Positions 24,346-32,806 of a stretch of 64,000 bases of DNA are shown one piece after another (the stretch's first letter is position 1; every line of letters starts with the position of its first letter). Source of the DNA: Lachnospiraceae bacterium M18-1 (GTDB taxonomy: Bacteria > Bacillota > Clostridia > Lachnospirales > Lachnospiraceae). The stretch is from NCBI GenBank assembly GCA_000403295.2, contig KE159605.1:1025409-1089408 (forward strand), written 5' to 3'. The notes under the pieces are model-generated. The model ran no database searches, was not told the origin of the DNA, and saw only the letters and a program-made list of their open reading frames with translations. Both the position numbers and the translations under genes were made by a program.

Positions 24346-26472
24346 TTACCTCCTGATCCGCATCAATACCTGCTTCGGCAGGACATACGGGAGCTGTCCG
24401 ATATCGGAAATATCCAGGAACCCTTCCTTGTAAATCCGCTGGATCTGCTCTTTATCGGAACCGATCGCCGCTGTCAGGACTGTGATCCGTTTCCGTTCCA
24501 GGAATTCCTTGATCCGCAGCATGTCCTCTTCCGCCTTTTTCCCATTATAACGGGTCGCATTGGGGAAGCCGTCGCTGATCACAAACAGGAGCCGGATCTT
24601 CTCCGGGCGCTTTGCAAGCTTTTCTCCCACAAAGCAGAGCGCTGCCCCGTCCCGGTTGCAGCCTCCGGTTTCCATGGAAGCGATCCGGTACCTGTCCCCC
24701 CGGTCTGCGTCAAATTCCGCGAACGAATGGAAAAACACCGTTTCATCCTGTACGCGCCGGTGCTTCCCGTCGATATGGTGCCCATAGATCAGGACCGGGA
24801 TATCCGCGCTTGTACAGAACTCATACAGGCATAAGGCGCATAGCCTCGCCTGATGGATGCGTTCCCCATGCATGGAGTCCGATAAGTCGATCAGCAGCGC
24901 TACCGCTGTATCCACCTTCCGGACAACGTCCATGTTCTGGAAAATCCGTCCGCCAGGATCATAAAGCGACTGGTAATCCATCCTGGAGCCGAAGAACAGC
25001 TTCCGTTCCATTTGGCTCCCCTGGCAGCTTAGTACCGGCAGAAGCCTTGGCTTCATCCTGCGCATGATGCTTTTGACTTCCTTTTCATAAGACTGGTACC
25101 GTTCCACTGCCTCCGGCCGATTTTGCGTTTCCCTGATGAGGGCTTTCTTTACTTTCTGGTGATCCCCGTCGAATACGGTCTCCGACAGTTCCCTCAAAAG
25201 CCCTGTACAGATTCTTTTATCCAGCTCCTTTTTTGCGTTTTCCTCGGCAAGCTCCTGGATATGCTCCATGAGAAGTTCCCCGGCCTCGAACTCACATTCT
25301 GTCAACCGGCTTATCTCCATCTGGGAGGGCACTGCCTTTTTACTCACGGTATCCTGCCGTTTTCCAGCCGCGTCTTTTGAATCCTTTTCCAGCAGATATT
25401 CCGGGATCTGACCCTGAAATTCCTCCATCATCTCCTCCAGAACGTTCTGGTTTTCCTGCCCATCTGACGATCCGCTCTGCGATTCGCCCTGCTGTTTCTG
25501 TTGATTTTGTTTTTCATCCGATGGTTCGTCCTGTCGTTCCTGTTGCTTTTCTTTTCCATCCGATGTTCCATCCTGACATTCCGGCTGCCTTTCCTTCCCA
25601 TCTGAAGGCGGATCCTGCTGTTTCTCCATCTTCCGGATTTTTTCCGCAAGCACCTTCCAGATCACCAGCAGGATCCGGTTCACCGCAGCCATCCGGATCT
25701 CCGCAGATTCCACATCGGCGGCCAGATCTATCACCGGCTTTACGGTTTCCAGGAGGCTTAAAAGCTCCCCGGTCTCCCCTTCCCAGTTATTGACCGTGCC
25801 CAAGAGGGAATACTGTGTCATCAGGTTCAGAAGGATCGCCGCGGGATCGTACCCGCTTTCAAGCTGCACTTTCAGGCTCGGGATCCGTTCTGCCCTGCGC
25901 ACACGGTTCTGCAGGATCCCCCTGCGGATGCTGCCCGGATACATCCTGCACATCTTCTGCTCCACATAGGCATCCTCCAGCATGTTCTGGAGAAAGGATG
26001 CCATCTCTGAGAGCAGCGTAAGCGCTGGGATGTGCTTCCCCTTGAAATATCCGTTGATCTCCTTTAAATTTTCCTCTTCCTCTTTGGTTTTCGGCTCTGG
26101 GGATATGCGGTACCATTCCCCTTTCCTCAGCCCTTCCAGGTATTTCCCGCGCAGGCCAAAATCCGAAAAATTCCAATGCCCGCATTCATGCCCGAGGATC
26201 CCGAAAAGACTGTCGCTTTTTAACGGCAATGTGGGGAAGCTTGCGGTGAGCACATTCTTCAGGTTCAGGCGAACCCCGTCTGTGCCGCACACCCCGGCCC
26301 ATATTTCCTCCGGTTTTTTTACAAGCTCCACCCGCTTCAATGTGCCGCCTGTCATTTCCCCTACCACACACAGCAGCATCTGCCGGTAAAATGCGCTCTC
26401 AAAGATCTCTTCGTTTTCCAGCTTTTCCTTTTCTTTTTGTACCAGTTCCCTGAATTCCCTGTTTCTTTCCAT
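24346..26472 (-). CDS. VWA protein with N-terminal HEXXH metallopeptidase motif (708 aa)
   Basis: Two recognisable parts. The N-terminal domain has HECGHW at 95-100, an HEXXH zinc-binding motif as in the DUF2201-type putative metallopeptidase N-domain. The C-terminal domain (about 515-708) is a von Willebrand A fold with a full MIDAS: DLSDS (529-533), GCNRDG and FVISDGF. Between them (about 285-370) is a low-complexity Gln/Asp/Ser/Lys linker made of EKQQERQDEPSD-like repeats. Such VWA proteins work with MoxR-type AAA+ ATPases, one of which is encoded 9 bases upstream (stop at 26482), so a CobN/S/T-like or MoxR-VWA chaperone pair is likely. Confidence 0.8.
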   Translation of the reverse strand: MERNREFRELVQKEKEKLENEEIFESAFYRQMLLCVVGEMTGGTLKRVELVKKPEEIWAGVCGTDGVRLNLKNVLTASFPTLPLKSDSLFGILGHECGHWNFSDFGLRGKYLEGLRKGEWYRISPEPKTKEEEENLKEINGYFKGKHIPALTLLSEMASFLQNMLEDAYVEQKMCRMYPGSIRRGILQNRVRRAERIPSLKVQLESGYDPAAILLNLMTQYSLLGTVNNWEGETGELLSLLETVKPVIDLAADVESAEIRMAAVNRILLVIWKVLAEKIRKMEKQQDPPSDGKERQPECQDGTSDGKEKQQERQDEPSDEKQNQQKQQGESQSGSSDGQENQNVLEEMMEEFQGQIPEYLLEKDSKDAAGKRQDTVSKKAVPSQMEISRLTECEFEAGELLMEHIQELAEENAKKELDKRICTGLLRELSETVFDGDHQKVKKALIRETQNRPEAVERYQSYEKEVKSIMRRMKPRLLPVLSCQGSQMERKLFFGSRMDYQSLYDPGGRIFQNMDVVRKVDTAVALLIDLSDSMHGERIHQARLCALCLYEFCTSADIPVLIYGHHIDGKHRRVQDETVFFHSFAEFDADRGDRYRIASMETGGCNRDGAALCFVGEKLAKRPEKIRLLFVISDGFPNATRYNGKKAEEDMLRIKEFLERKRITVLTAAIGSDKEQIQRIYKEGFLDISDIGQLPYVLPKQVLMRIRR

Positions 26473-26481
26473 AGTCCTCCT

Positions 26482-28269
26482 TTACGCCGCCCCTTCGAAA
26501 TAGGGAAGGATATAGCTTTTTAAGATTTCCTCCCGGTCCTCCGGATAAGGGGATGCTTTGCTTACGACCGTATGGTACGATGCCTGCAGGACATTCCCGG
26601 ATGCAAGGTAGTTCCAGATCCAGTTTTCCAGTTCCCGGTACCCGCAGACTCCTCCCTGTACCTGCTTTTTCAGCAGATGCCGGTGGATCTTCGTTACCAC
26701 CTGCGCCATCTCATAGACCATGCCGGACTCCTGGAAGCCGGTCCTTTCCATGGCCCGCTTTGCCATATCCTTCGCGCTCATTCCTTTACGGTGCTGGATC
26801 AGGTTCATACGGGATAAGACAGACTCATTGAACATCTGGCACCCGATATAATCCAGGTTGGCCGTCAGGACCACGACCGTATCCGGATGGCGTTCGATTG
26901 TCTCCCCGTTTAAGAGGTCCGTCTTTGCGCAGTCGTCAAATAAGGCATTTAAGCGGGTCAGCGTCCCCGGCTTTTCGATCATGGATACCTCCTGGATCTC
27001 AATGACGGACGGCATCCTGCAGGCCTGGATGATGGTGGATTCTTTCTTGATAAAGTCTTTCTCACCCTTCGCCCTGTCATATCCCCTCTGGTAGATCTCT
27101 TCCAGGATTTTCCGGAACGCCTCTTCCTGCGGGATGCCTGCCGGATAGGTGCCGTTTAGCTCTGCAACGGCAGAAGCCGGATCCAGCAGGAGGTCTTCCA
27201 TGGTGGGCCACCTCTCCTGGGGCAGCTTACAGCTGTCAACGTTGGGCAGGATGGACACCATCAGGCTGGTCTCCTCCGTATTCGGCCCACAGGTGAACAC
27301 AAAGTGCGGATATCCCAGCGCCTGCGCGATGATCTTGGAATCGGTGGTCTTCCCGGCCCCGGATTCCCCCGCCAGCAGAAAGAAGCGCGCCGGCGTATTG
27401 ACGATCATGGAAAGGATCTCCTGCGTCTCTGTGTTGACCCGGTAGTTTTCCGGAAGGTCCGGAATCATACATGCGTATTCTTTTGGGTACTCCCGGCCCT
27501 GGTGGAATTTTTCTTTTACCTCCCGGATCGTCGTTTCCTGCAGGATCTTTTTTGCCGACAGGAGCTGAAACTCGCCGTAGTCTATGGTATTGGGGCTGAA
27601 AACGCCTGTATCCAAAAGGTACGGCTGGATGAACTCCGGGTTTGCCGTCTGGTTTGTTTCCAGGGGAATTGCGGCCTTGCCGATCGTACCGCCTGATTCA
27701 ATCCTGCGGAACAGGTTGTCACAGCATACAAACGCACAGTGGAGGAGCTCTTTCTCATCCAATTCCTTATGCCCCGCAAAATACTCATGGATTTCAAAAA
27801 AATGCGAAGCAAACTCGGTATCGCCAAGGCTGCCGCCCCCGTCGATGCTCAGGTAGGCAAACAGTGCCATATACTCCTCCCCGCTGCTTTCTGAGACTGA
27901 GACCGGGGACAATGGTTCCATCCCGTCCTTCTTCTGTAAAAATCCTTTTACCTTCCCATTCCTGCTGTTATAAACCAGGGCGCATGTCCCCTCCGGCTTT
28001 GGATACTCCAGGCAGTAGAAATTCACTTCCCCATTGCTGTCCTGGTGCCCTGCCGCCCCGGGCTTTCTTCCATCCATCAGGCCCAGCAGCCACAGGATTG
28101 CCTGAAGCGTAGGCGGGTGCAGTGTGGCTGATTTCGCCCTCACCGTATTGTATTTGGAACAATCCTCATTCTTTAAGCTGGACCTCCTTCCCTTACATTT
28201 CTGCACAATCCCCGCGAATGGTTCCGGAAGCTCCTGCTTCAGGTTCCATGTTCCGTAAAGATTTGACAT
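26482..28269 (-). CDS. MoxR-like AAA+ ATPase (595 aa)
   Basis: C-terminal half is an AAA+ module: Walker A GESGAGKT (about 301-308), sensor-1 VVVLTANLDY and an Arg-bearing NESVLSRMNLI. The Walker B strand reads VIEIQEV (about 422-427), with Gln in place of the Asp usually found before the catalytic Glu. The N-terminal ~280 residues are a unique domain. Start at ATG 28267-28269 behind GAGGAGG; the upstream in-frame codons belong to the leader. First gene of an operon running into the VWA and large unknown proteins. Confidence 0.82.
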   Translation of the reverse strand: MSNLYGTWNLKQELPEPFAGIVQKCKGRRSSLKNEDCSKYNTVRAKSATLHPPTLQAILWLLGLMDGRKPGAAGHQDSNGEVNFYCLEYPKPEGTCALVYNSRNGKVKGFLQKKDGMEPLSPVSVSESSGEEYMALFAYLSIDGGGSLGDTEFASHFFEIHEYFAGHKELDEKELLHCAFVCCDNLFRRIESGGTIGKAAIPLETNQTANPEFIQPYLLDTGVFSPNTIDYGEFQLLSAKKILQETTIREVKEKFHQGREYPKEYACMIPDLPENYRVNTETQEILSMIVNTPARFFLLAGESGAGKTTDSKIIAQALGYPHFVFTCGPNTEETSLMVSILPNVDSCKLPQERWPTMEDLLLDPASAVAELNGTYPAGIPQEEAFRKILEEIYQRGYDRAKGEKDFIKKESTIIQACRMPSVIEIQEVSMIEKPGTLTRLNALFDDCAKTDLLNGETIERHPDTVVVLTANLDYIGCQMFNESVLSRMNLIQHRKGMSAKDMAKRAMERTGFQESGMVYEMAQVVTKIHRHLLKKQVQGGVCGYRELENWIWNYLASGNVLQASYHTVVSKASPYPEDREEILKSYILPYFEGAA

Positions 28270-28314
28270 AAAAATCCTCCTCTCCATTGTCATCCCCACA
28301 TTGTTTTTAAGCAC

Positions 28315-28352
28315 AAAAAAAGACACCGGCTATCCATCCTGTAATCAGTGCC
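28315..28352 (-). terminator. Leader hairpin with U7 tract upstream of the AAA gene
   Basis: On the minus strand GGCACTG pairs with CGGTGTC, followed by TTTTTTT and GTGC, 46 bases before the start codon. The GGTGTCTTTTTTTG string and the CTGSCAAAAAACAG string upstream of it (28,367-28,380) both recur in the 12.8-kb leader. Confidence 0.62.
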
Positions 28353-28472
28353 ATTTTGTACTTATGCTGTTTTTTGGCAGACTTCTGTCTCAAAGTTGAC
28401 TTCCAGCCTTTGCCGGAACTAAATTTCTGATTCTGCCATATGAAATGGGCAGAAAAAAGTTACTTCCTTTCC

Positions 28473-28526
28473 ATTATAATAATATATACGGCGCTTTTCA
28501 ATGAACACAAATACAATATATAGTAT
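28473..28526 (-). promoter_or_regulatory. Element promoter P2 with AT-rich palindromic operator
   Basis: TTGAAA (28496-28501), 17-base spacer and a consensus TATAAT (28473-28478). Just upstream at 28511-28526 is the near-palindrome ATACTATATATTGTAT, which carries the same CTATATATTGT core as the promoters at 13.0 and 32.8 kb. Confidence 0.78.
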
Positions 28527-28543
28527 TTTATCAATTTTATGGA

Positions 28544-28717
28544 TTAAATGCAGAAATGATCCTTGCATTTTTCATAGTGCCCCCAGTTGAGTAAATAATC
28601 CCCAAAAAATAGTTGTATATTTCTTTTCATTTTTTCCAAGTGAAGGAAAGCCTCTTCCCTTTCTTTCATATCACCATCTGCACAAAGGCCTTTCATTCCC
28701 TGCGTTATCTGTGCCAT
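28544..28717 (-). CDS. Small hypothetical protein (57 aa)
   Basis: MAQITQGMKGLCADGDMKE followed by an amphipathic helical region (HLEKMKRNIQLFFGDYLL). GGAAGGAG lies about 10 bases upstream of the ATG. No family recognised. It ends just before promoter P2, between the RecD2 gene and the AAA operon. Confidence 0.5.
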   Translation of the reverse strand: MAQITQGMKGLCADGDMKEREEAFLHLEKMKRNIQLFFGDYLLNWGHYEKCKDHFCI

Positions 28718-28988
28718 TTCAAATACGCTCCTTCCAAAAATATAAAACAATTAAACTGACATTAATTTTATTACAATAAGTCTCTTTTAAATACAATGAT
28801 TTCATGATCTCCCATGCCAATGTCCGACACAAACAATTATGAAAATTTATTTTCAAATTTTGATGCCCAATCCTATAAAAATGTTTCCTACACAGTACTG
28901 TCCTGTAGATAAAAACTATCTCTCCTATATCTTTTTTCCTGCCTTTCCCTATGACTACAGAGAAAGGCAGGCTGGATTTTTACTTCTG
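28718..28988. other. Intergenic region with a strong stem-loop
   Basis: At 28,939-28,973 CCTGCCTTTC/GAAAGGCAGG forms a 10-bp perfect stem close to the RecD2 stop codon. On the minus strand it is followed by AAAAAAG rather than a U tract, so it is not a classic terminator for RecD2; it may block 3' exonucleases. Confidence 0.5.
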
Positions 28989-31211
28989 TTACGCGGACTT
29001 TTGATACAGCCCCTGCATGGATCTGTAAGCCTGCCTGAGCCGCAGCGCAAAATTCGTGTTCCGCTTTGCCATCCTGTTATTGCGGATTGCCTTAGCAACC
29101 GCCTGCCGGCTCCCGACTAAGATCACCTGCCTGGTTGCACGGGTAATCCCGGTATATAAGATGTTCCTCTGGAGCATGCGCCAGAAGCAGTCCAATACAG
29201 GGATGATGACCACCGCGCATTCATTGCCCTGGCTTTTATGCACGCTCATGGCATAGCCATGGGTCAGCGGCCAGTGGTTCTCGTCTGTAAACTCCACGAT
29301 ACGGCCATCTCCAAAGTCCACCCGCATGGCCGTCTTCTTTTCTTTCCGGTAGATATCTAAGACTTCCCCCAGATCGCCGTTGGAGATCTCATCCTTATTC
29401 TCGGTCTGCATGACAATGTCCCCTGTGCGGAACAGTTTCTTCCCGTTCCGGATCTCTGCCTTTCCCCGCCGCTTTGGGTTCACCGCTTCACGCAGCCTTT
29501 CATTTAGGGCATCTGAACCTGCTGCGGTATTTTTCCGGAATGGGGAGAGCACCTGGATGTCATCGGTCCGTTTCCCATGCTCCTGCCAGTATTTTACATA
29601 GAGATCCTGGATGATCTCCGCCGCATCCCCGGGTTTTGAAGCCGCAAAGAACCGGAAGGTTTCATCGTATAAAAGCCGGGTCTGGTTCTGGTTGATGCGC
29701 CTGGCATTTTCCACGATCGTGCTCCCTTCCTCCTGCCGGAAGCAGGCGTCCAGGACTGTCACCGGGATCACGCCGGATTCGATCATCTCCTTGAACACAT
29801 TCCCGGGGCCTACGCTCCCGAGCTGGTCCTTATCCCCGATCATGACCAGGGACGCGCCCTGCCTGATGCAGTGGAAAAAACGGTCTGCAAGGTACATGTC
29901 GCACATCCCGAACTCGTCCGCGATGATCAGGTCATCCGGGAGCTTTTCCGGCTGGTTCCACGCTTCCTCTCCATCGGCCCCCGTCATGCCCACCGCTTTT
30001 TGCATGGTCAGGGCCGGAAAGCCCGTCTTTTCATACATGCGCCGCCTTGCCCTTCCCGTAGGCGCGCACAGCATGACCATGGAATCCGGATCCAGCCGTT
30101 CCTGGATCCGGAGGATAATGCGGATCAGTGTTGTCTTTCCGGTCCCTGGCCCGCCTGTGATGATCGATACCGGGGACGCAAATGCCTGCAGTACCGCTTT
30201 CTCCTGCATTTTGCCAAGGGAAATCTGCTCTTCCTTTAAGATCTGCTTTAACAGATTTGAAATATCCTTTCCTTCTTTTTTCTGTGACAGCAGGCGGATC
30301 AGTTCCCCTGCCGCCCCAGCCTCTGCTTCGAAGGCCTGCCTGTTATAGATGCCGCCACCATTTCCAACCAACGTCTGGTCCTGATGGATCATCTCATTCC
30401 CGGCATCTTTGATCGCACGGTCAGATACTTTCCTGTTCTCCTTGTCCTTGTTCAAAAGGAGCCCTGCTTTCTCAACCACCTCATCACTGGTCAGAAACAG
30501 ATGCCCTTCTTCTTCCGCAGCCTGCATCACATGGGCAACCGCGGCCTTGATGCGCAGCGGGTCATCGGGGCGGAAATCTTTCGCCTTCACAGCAATGGCA
30601 TCCACCGTCAAAAAGCCGAAGCCTTTGACCTCACAGAGCCGGAACGGGTTTTCCTGGATGATATGGTATGCACTTTTCCCGAAATGCTCCTGTATCTTTT
30701 CCAGCTTCTTTGCCGTCACGCCAAAAGGCGCCAGATAAACCATCAGCTCCCGTAAGGCCGTGCTTTTCTGATACCCGTCTAAAATTTCCTCCAGCTTCGT
30801 CTCTGAAATCCCGGGAATCCCAAGCAATTTCTCAGGCGTATGGTCTAAGACATAAAGGGAGCGTTTCCCGAATTTTTCTACAATGCGGCGCGCCGTCACC
30901 GGCCCGATCCCTTTGATCAGGTCAGATGACAGGTACGCCTCGATGCCGGCCTCTGTTTCCGGGATGTTTACATGGAAATAGGAAACATCCAGCTGGAATC
31001 CATACTTTCCTTTTTTCCACGTGCCGTCCAGTTCCACCTCCAGGTTTTCACCGGCCGGAAGCTCTATCCCGAAAGCCTGGAATACTCCCGGGGATTCCCG
31101 GTTCTGCCTGGCCACTTCTGGCGGCAGTTCCTCCCTTGTACGGTAGGAAGCCACCGTATAGCCGTTGGCCGGGTTGTAAAATGTCCGACCCACAAATGTG
31201 CAATGGATCAT
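28989..31211 (-). CDS. recD2: RecD2-type ATP-dependent DNA helicase (740 aa)
   Basis: Superfamily 1B 5'-3' helicase lacking RecBC partners. Order of parts: N-terminal OB-like domain, helix-hairpin-helix (SSDLIKGIGPVTARRIVEKF, about 95-115), then helicase motifs: Walker A GGPGTGKT (about 353-360), Walker B IIADEFGMCD, motif III GDKDQLGSVGPGNV and the C-terminal SH3/UvrD-C2 segment with THGYAMSVHKSQGNE. ATG 31211 overlaps the preceding stop as ATGA and has AAAGGAG upstream, so it is preferred over 31241. Probably replicates or repairs the element with the SSB upstream. Confidence 0.9.
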   Translation of the reverse strand: MIHCTFVGRTFYNPANGYTVASYRTREELPPEVARQNRESPGVFQAFGIELPAGENLEVELDGTWKKGKYGFQLDVSYFHVNIPETEAGIEAYLSSDLIKGIGPVTARRIVEKFGKRSLYVLDHTPEKLLGIPGISETKLEEILDGYQKSTALRELMVYLAPFGVTAKKLEKIQEHFGKSAYHIIQENPFRLCEVKGFGFLTVDAIAVKAKDFRPDDPLRIKAAVAHVMQAAEEEGHLFLTSDEVVEKAGLLLNKDKENRKVSDRAIKDAGNEMIHQDQTLVGNGGGIYNRQAFEAEAGAAGELIRLLSQKKEGKDISNLLKQILKEEQISLGKMQEKAVLQAFASPVSIITGGPGTGKTTLIRIILRIQERLDPDSMVMLCAPTGRARRRMYEKTGFPALTMQKAVGMTGADGEEAWNQPEKLPDDLIIADEFGMCDMYLADRFFHCIRQGASLVMIGDKDQLGSVGPGNVFKEMIESGVIPVTVLDACFRQEEGSTIVENARRINQNQTRLLYDETFRFFAASKPGDAAEIIQDLYVKYWQEHGKRTDDIQVLSPFRKNTAAGSDALNERLREAVNPKRRGKAEIRNGKKLFRTGDIVMQTENKDEISNGDLGEVLDIYRKEKKTAMRVDFGDGRIVEFTDENHWPLTHGYAMSVHKSQGNECAVVIIPVLDCFWRMLQRNILYTGITRATRQVILVGSRQAVAKAIRNNRMAKRNTNFALRLRQAYRSMQGLYQKSA

Positions 31212-31867
31212 CGGCCGCACTCCTTTCCCCAGGACAGCCACAGGTATCTTCCCTTCCGCGCTGCCTGGATCCGGTCTTTCCCAAGCTCGTTTTTCAGCGT
31301 ATGCGCTTCCCGGTATGGAAAGGCGCGCAGTGCGCCGACCCTGCGGTACCGGTTTTTCTCCCGGACACAGCAGATCCCCTCAGGGCTAATAGAAAAGCTT
31401 CGGATGCCTTCTTTCTCCAGTCTGCTTACCAACCGTAAGATCCGAATGCGCCCCTCCATCTGATACCATGTCAGGGCCATGCAGGAAGAATTGCTCCTGC
31501 TGCGTCCGTCCTGTTCCGGTTCCTTTAACGGCTGGGTTCCCGCTTTTCTCTCCCTTTCCTGTACAGGATCTGCCTCTGTGGGTTCCGAAACGCCTGATGT
31601 CCGTGCGCCGGGAACCTCCGCTCCTGCTGGAATCTTGGAATCCTTTGCGTAGGATCCATCCTTAGCTCTTTTCTGTCCATGTATTTTCCCCTTTCTAAAT
31701 ATCTGGATCATGGTCCCCACAGCAGCCACCGGGATTGCAATGCAGAGCACCTGAAATAAGACTGCAAGAAAAAACGTCCATAAAAAGGGGGCAAGCACCA
31801 TGGCCGCCGCCCCCGCCACAATAAGCTGCTTCCTATAGCTTTCCAGCCACTGCCTTACATCTTCCAT
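31208..31867 (-). CDS. Membrane-anchored hypothetical protein (219 aa)
   Basis: Starts MEDVRQWLESYRKQLIVAG behind AGGAGG. Two hydrophobic segments at about 15-55 (AAAMVLAPFLWTFFLAVL and LCIAIPVAAVGTMIQIF) form a hairpin or one long anchor, followed by a basic, disordered linker and a C-terminal domain of ~90 residues (MEGRIRILRLVSRLEKEGIR). Family unknown. Coupled to RecD2 by ATGA overlap. Confidence 0.65.
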   Translation of the reverse strand: MEDVRQWLESYRKQLIVAGAAAMVLAPFLWTFFLAVLFQVLCIAIPVAAVGTMIQIFRKGKIHGQKRAKDGSYAKDSKIPAGAEVPGARTSGVSEPTEADPVQERERKAGTQPLKEPEQDGRSRSNSSCMALTWYQMEGRIRILRLVSRLEKEGIRSFSISPEGICCVREKNRYRRVGALRAFPYREAHTLKNELGKDRIQAARKGRYLWLSWGKECGR

Positions 31868-31910
31868 TCTCTTTCCTCCTCTTCTTCCATGGGATATTTC
31901 CCCGGGGCAT

Positions 31911-32465
31911 TTAGTTGAAGTTGTAATCATTCCCCATGCTTTCAAACTCCTGGTCTACCTGGCGTCCGGATGTCCTGCCGTTTCCGGAACCATTGCCGCG
32001 GTAGTTTCCCCTGCCGGACGAAGAGCCGGAACTCCTGCCGGAGCGCCCGGAATTTCCTCTGGAGGAACGCGAACTTCCCCTGTTTCCGGAAGTTCTATTC
32101 CTTCTGCCGGAAGACCTTTCCCCTCTGCCGCCGTCGTCATTCTCCTGGGATTTTTTGCTCTCCGCAAACTCAATGGAATCCAGCTTCAGGCACACGCCGT
32201 ATACTCTCTCCCCGTCCTTATTGGTATAGTTGTCATTTTCCATGCTTCCCCTTACGACAATCTTGATTCCCTGAACCAGGTATTTTTCCGTAAATTCCGC
32301 CAGCCAGCCAAAGGCCGCGCAGGGGAAAAAATCGGTTTCCTCGCTGAAGTTCCTGTCCACGGCGATCCGGAAGTTTGCAACCGCAACTTCATCCCCGTCC
32401 CTGTTTCGGATATAATTGACCTGTGGATCCCGGACCAGACGTCCCATCATGATTGAACTGTTCAT
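31911..32465 (-). CDS. ssb: Single-stranded DNA-binding protein (184 aa)
   Basis: OB fold in residues 1-105: MNSSIMMGRLVRDPQVNYI, VANFRIAVDRNF, FFPCAAFGWLAEF. The C-terminal half is a Gly/Ser/Arg/Asn-rich linker. The end is EFESMGNDYNFN, lacking the acidic DDDLPF-type tip through which chromosomal SSBs recruit repair partners. ATG 32463-32465 follows TTAGGAGGAG. Behind a ~330-base leader with two hairpins. Confidence 0.9.
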   Translation of the reverse strand: MNSSIMMGRLVRDPQVNYIRNRDGDEVAVANFRIAVDRNFSEETDFFPCAAFGWLAEFTEKYLVQGIKIVVRGSMENDNYTNKDGERVYGVCLKLDSIEFAESKKSQENDDGGRGERSSGRRNRTSGNRGSSRSSRGNSGRSGRSSGSSSGRGNYRGNGSGNGRTSGRQVDQEFESMGNDYNFN

Positions 32466-32486
32466 ACATTCTCCTCCTAACCGCAC

Positions 32487-32520
32487 AAAAAAAGCACCTG
32501 GAAATCTCTTTCTAAGTGCT
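32487..32520 (-). terminator. ssb leader hairpin 2 (promoter-distal)
   Basis: AGCACTTAGAAA/TTTCCAGGTGCT stem followed on the minus strand by TTTTTTTGTGC and then the ssb ribosome site. Same sequence theme as hairpin 1 (AGGCAYTTAGAA), 160 bases upstream. Confidence 0.65.
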
Positions 32521-32648
32521 GCCTCATTCGATACTTCTGCTTTGGGAGCCTGCTACCCCTTTTCTGTTTCCTCCTTTCCTGATTGGTCCTGATGCACCTC
32601 CCTTTGTTTTTTATGGTGGCCTGATCTTTGTATTTGCCCGCATAAAAC

Positions 32649-32683
32649 AAAAAGGCACTTAGAAAACTCCATTCTAAATGCCT
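32649..32683 (-). terminator. ssb leader hairpin 1 (promoter-proximal)
   Basis: AGGCATTTAGAA/TTCTAAGTGCCT stem followed on the minus strand by TTTTTGTTTT. A good intrinsic terminator lying between promoter P3 and ssb, so it probably attenuates transcription unless bypassed. Confidence 0.72.
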
Positions 32684-32806
32684 CTGGCCTGCGTCTCCCA
32701 TTGAAGACAGGAATCCTCTGACTCCTAACTCTTTTCTTCCGGTACAAACCGGAACAAAAATACGCTATCCATCCTTCCAATGGATACAAATACAAATTTC
32801 ATTCTT

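Noticed and set aside
18217..28269. Interpreting the AAA-VWA genes as cobalt chelatase (CobS/CobT)
   Set aside because: No CobN or cobalamin pathway genes nearby, the VWA protein has an HEXXH N-domain, and the setting is a mobile element; the resemblance is only at the domain level.
28939..28973. Strong stem-loop after recD2 as an intrinsic terminator
   Set aside because: On the transcribed strand the stem is followed by A residues rather than a U tract.
29611..30348. Plus-strand frame opposite recD2
   Set aside because: Shadow frame caused by codon bias of the RecD2 gene; low-complexity Ser/Pro-rich translation.
32477..32795. Minus-strand short frames in the ssb leader as possible leader peptides
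   Set aside because: They lack convincing ribosome sites and run across the terminator hairpins; the U-rich tracts simply read as Phe/Leu codons. A regulatory leader peptide cannot be excluded but is not supported.
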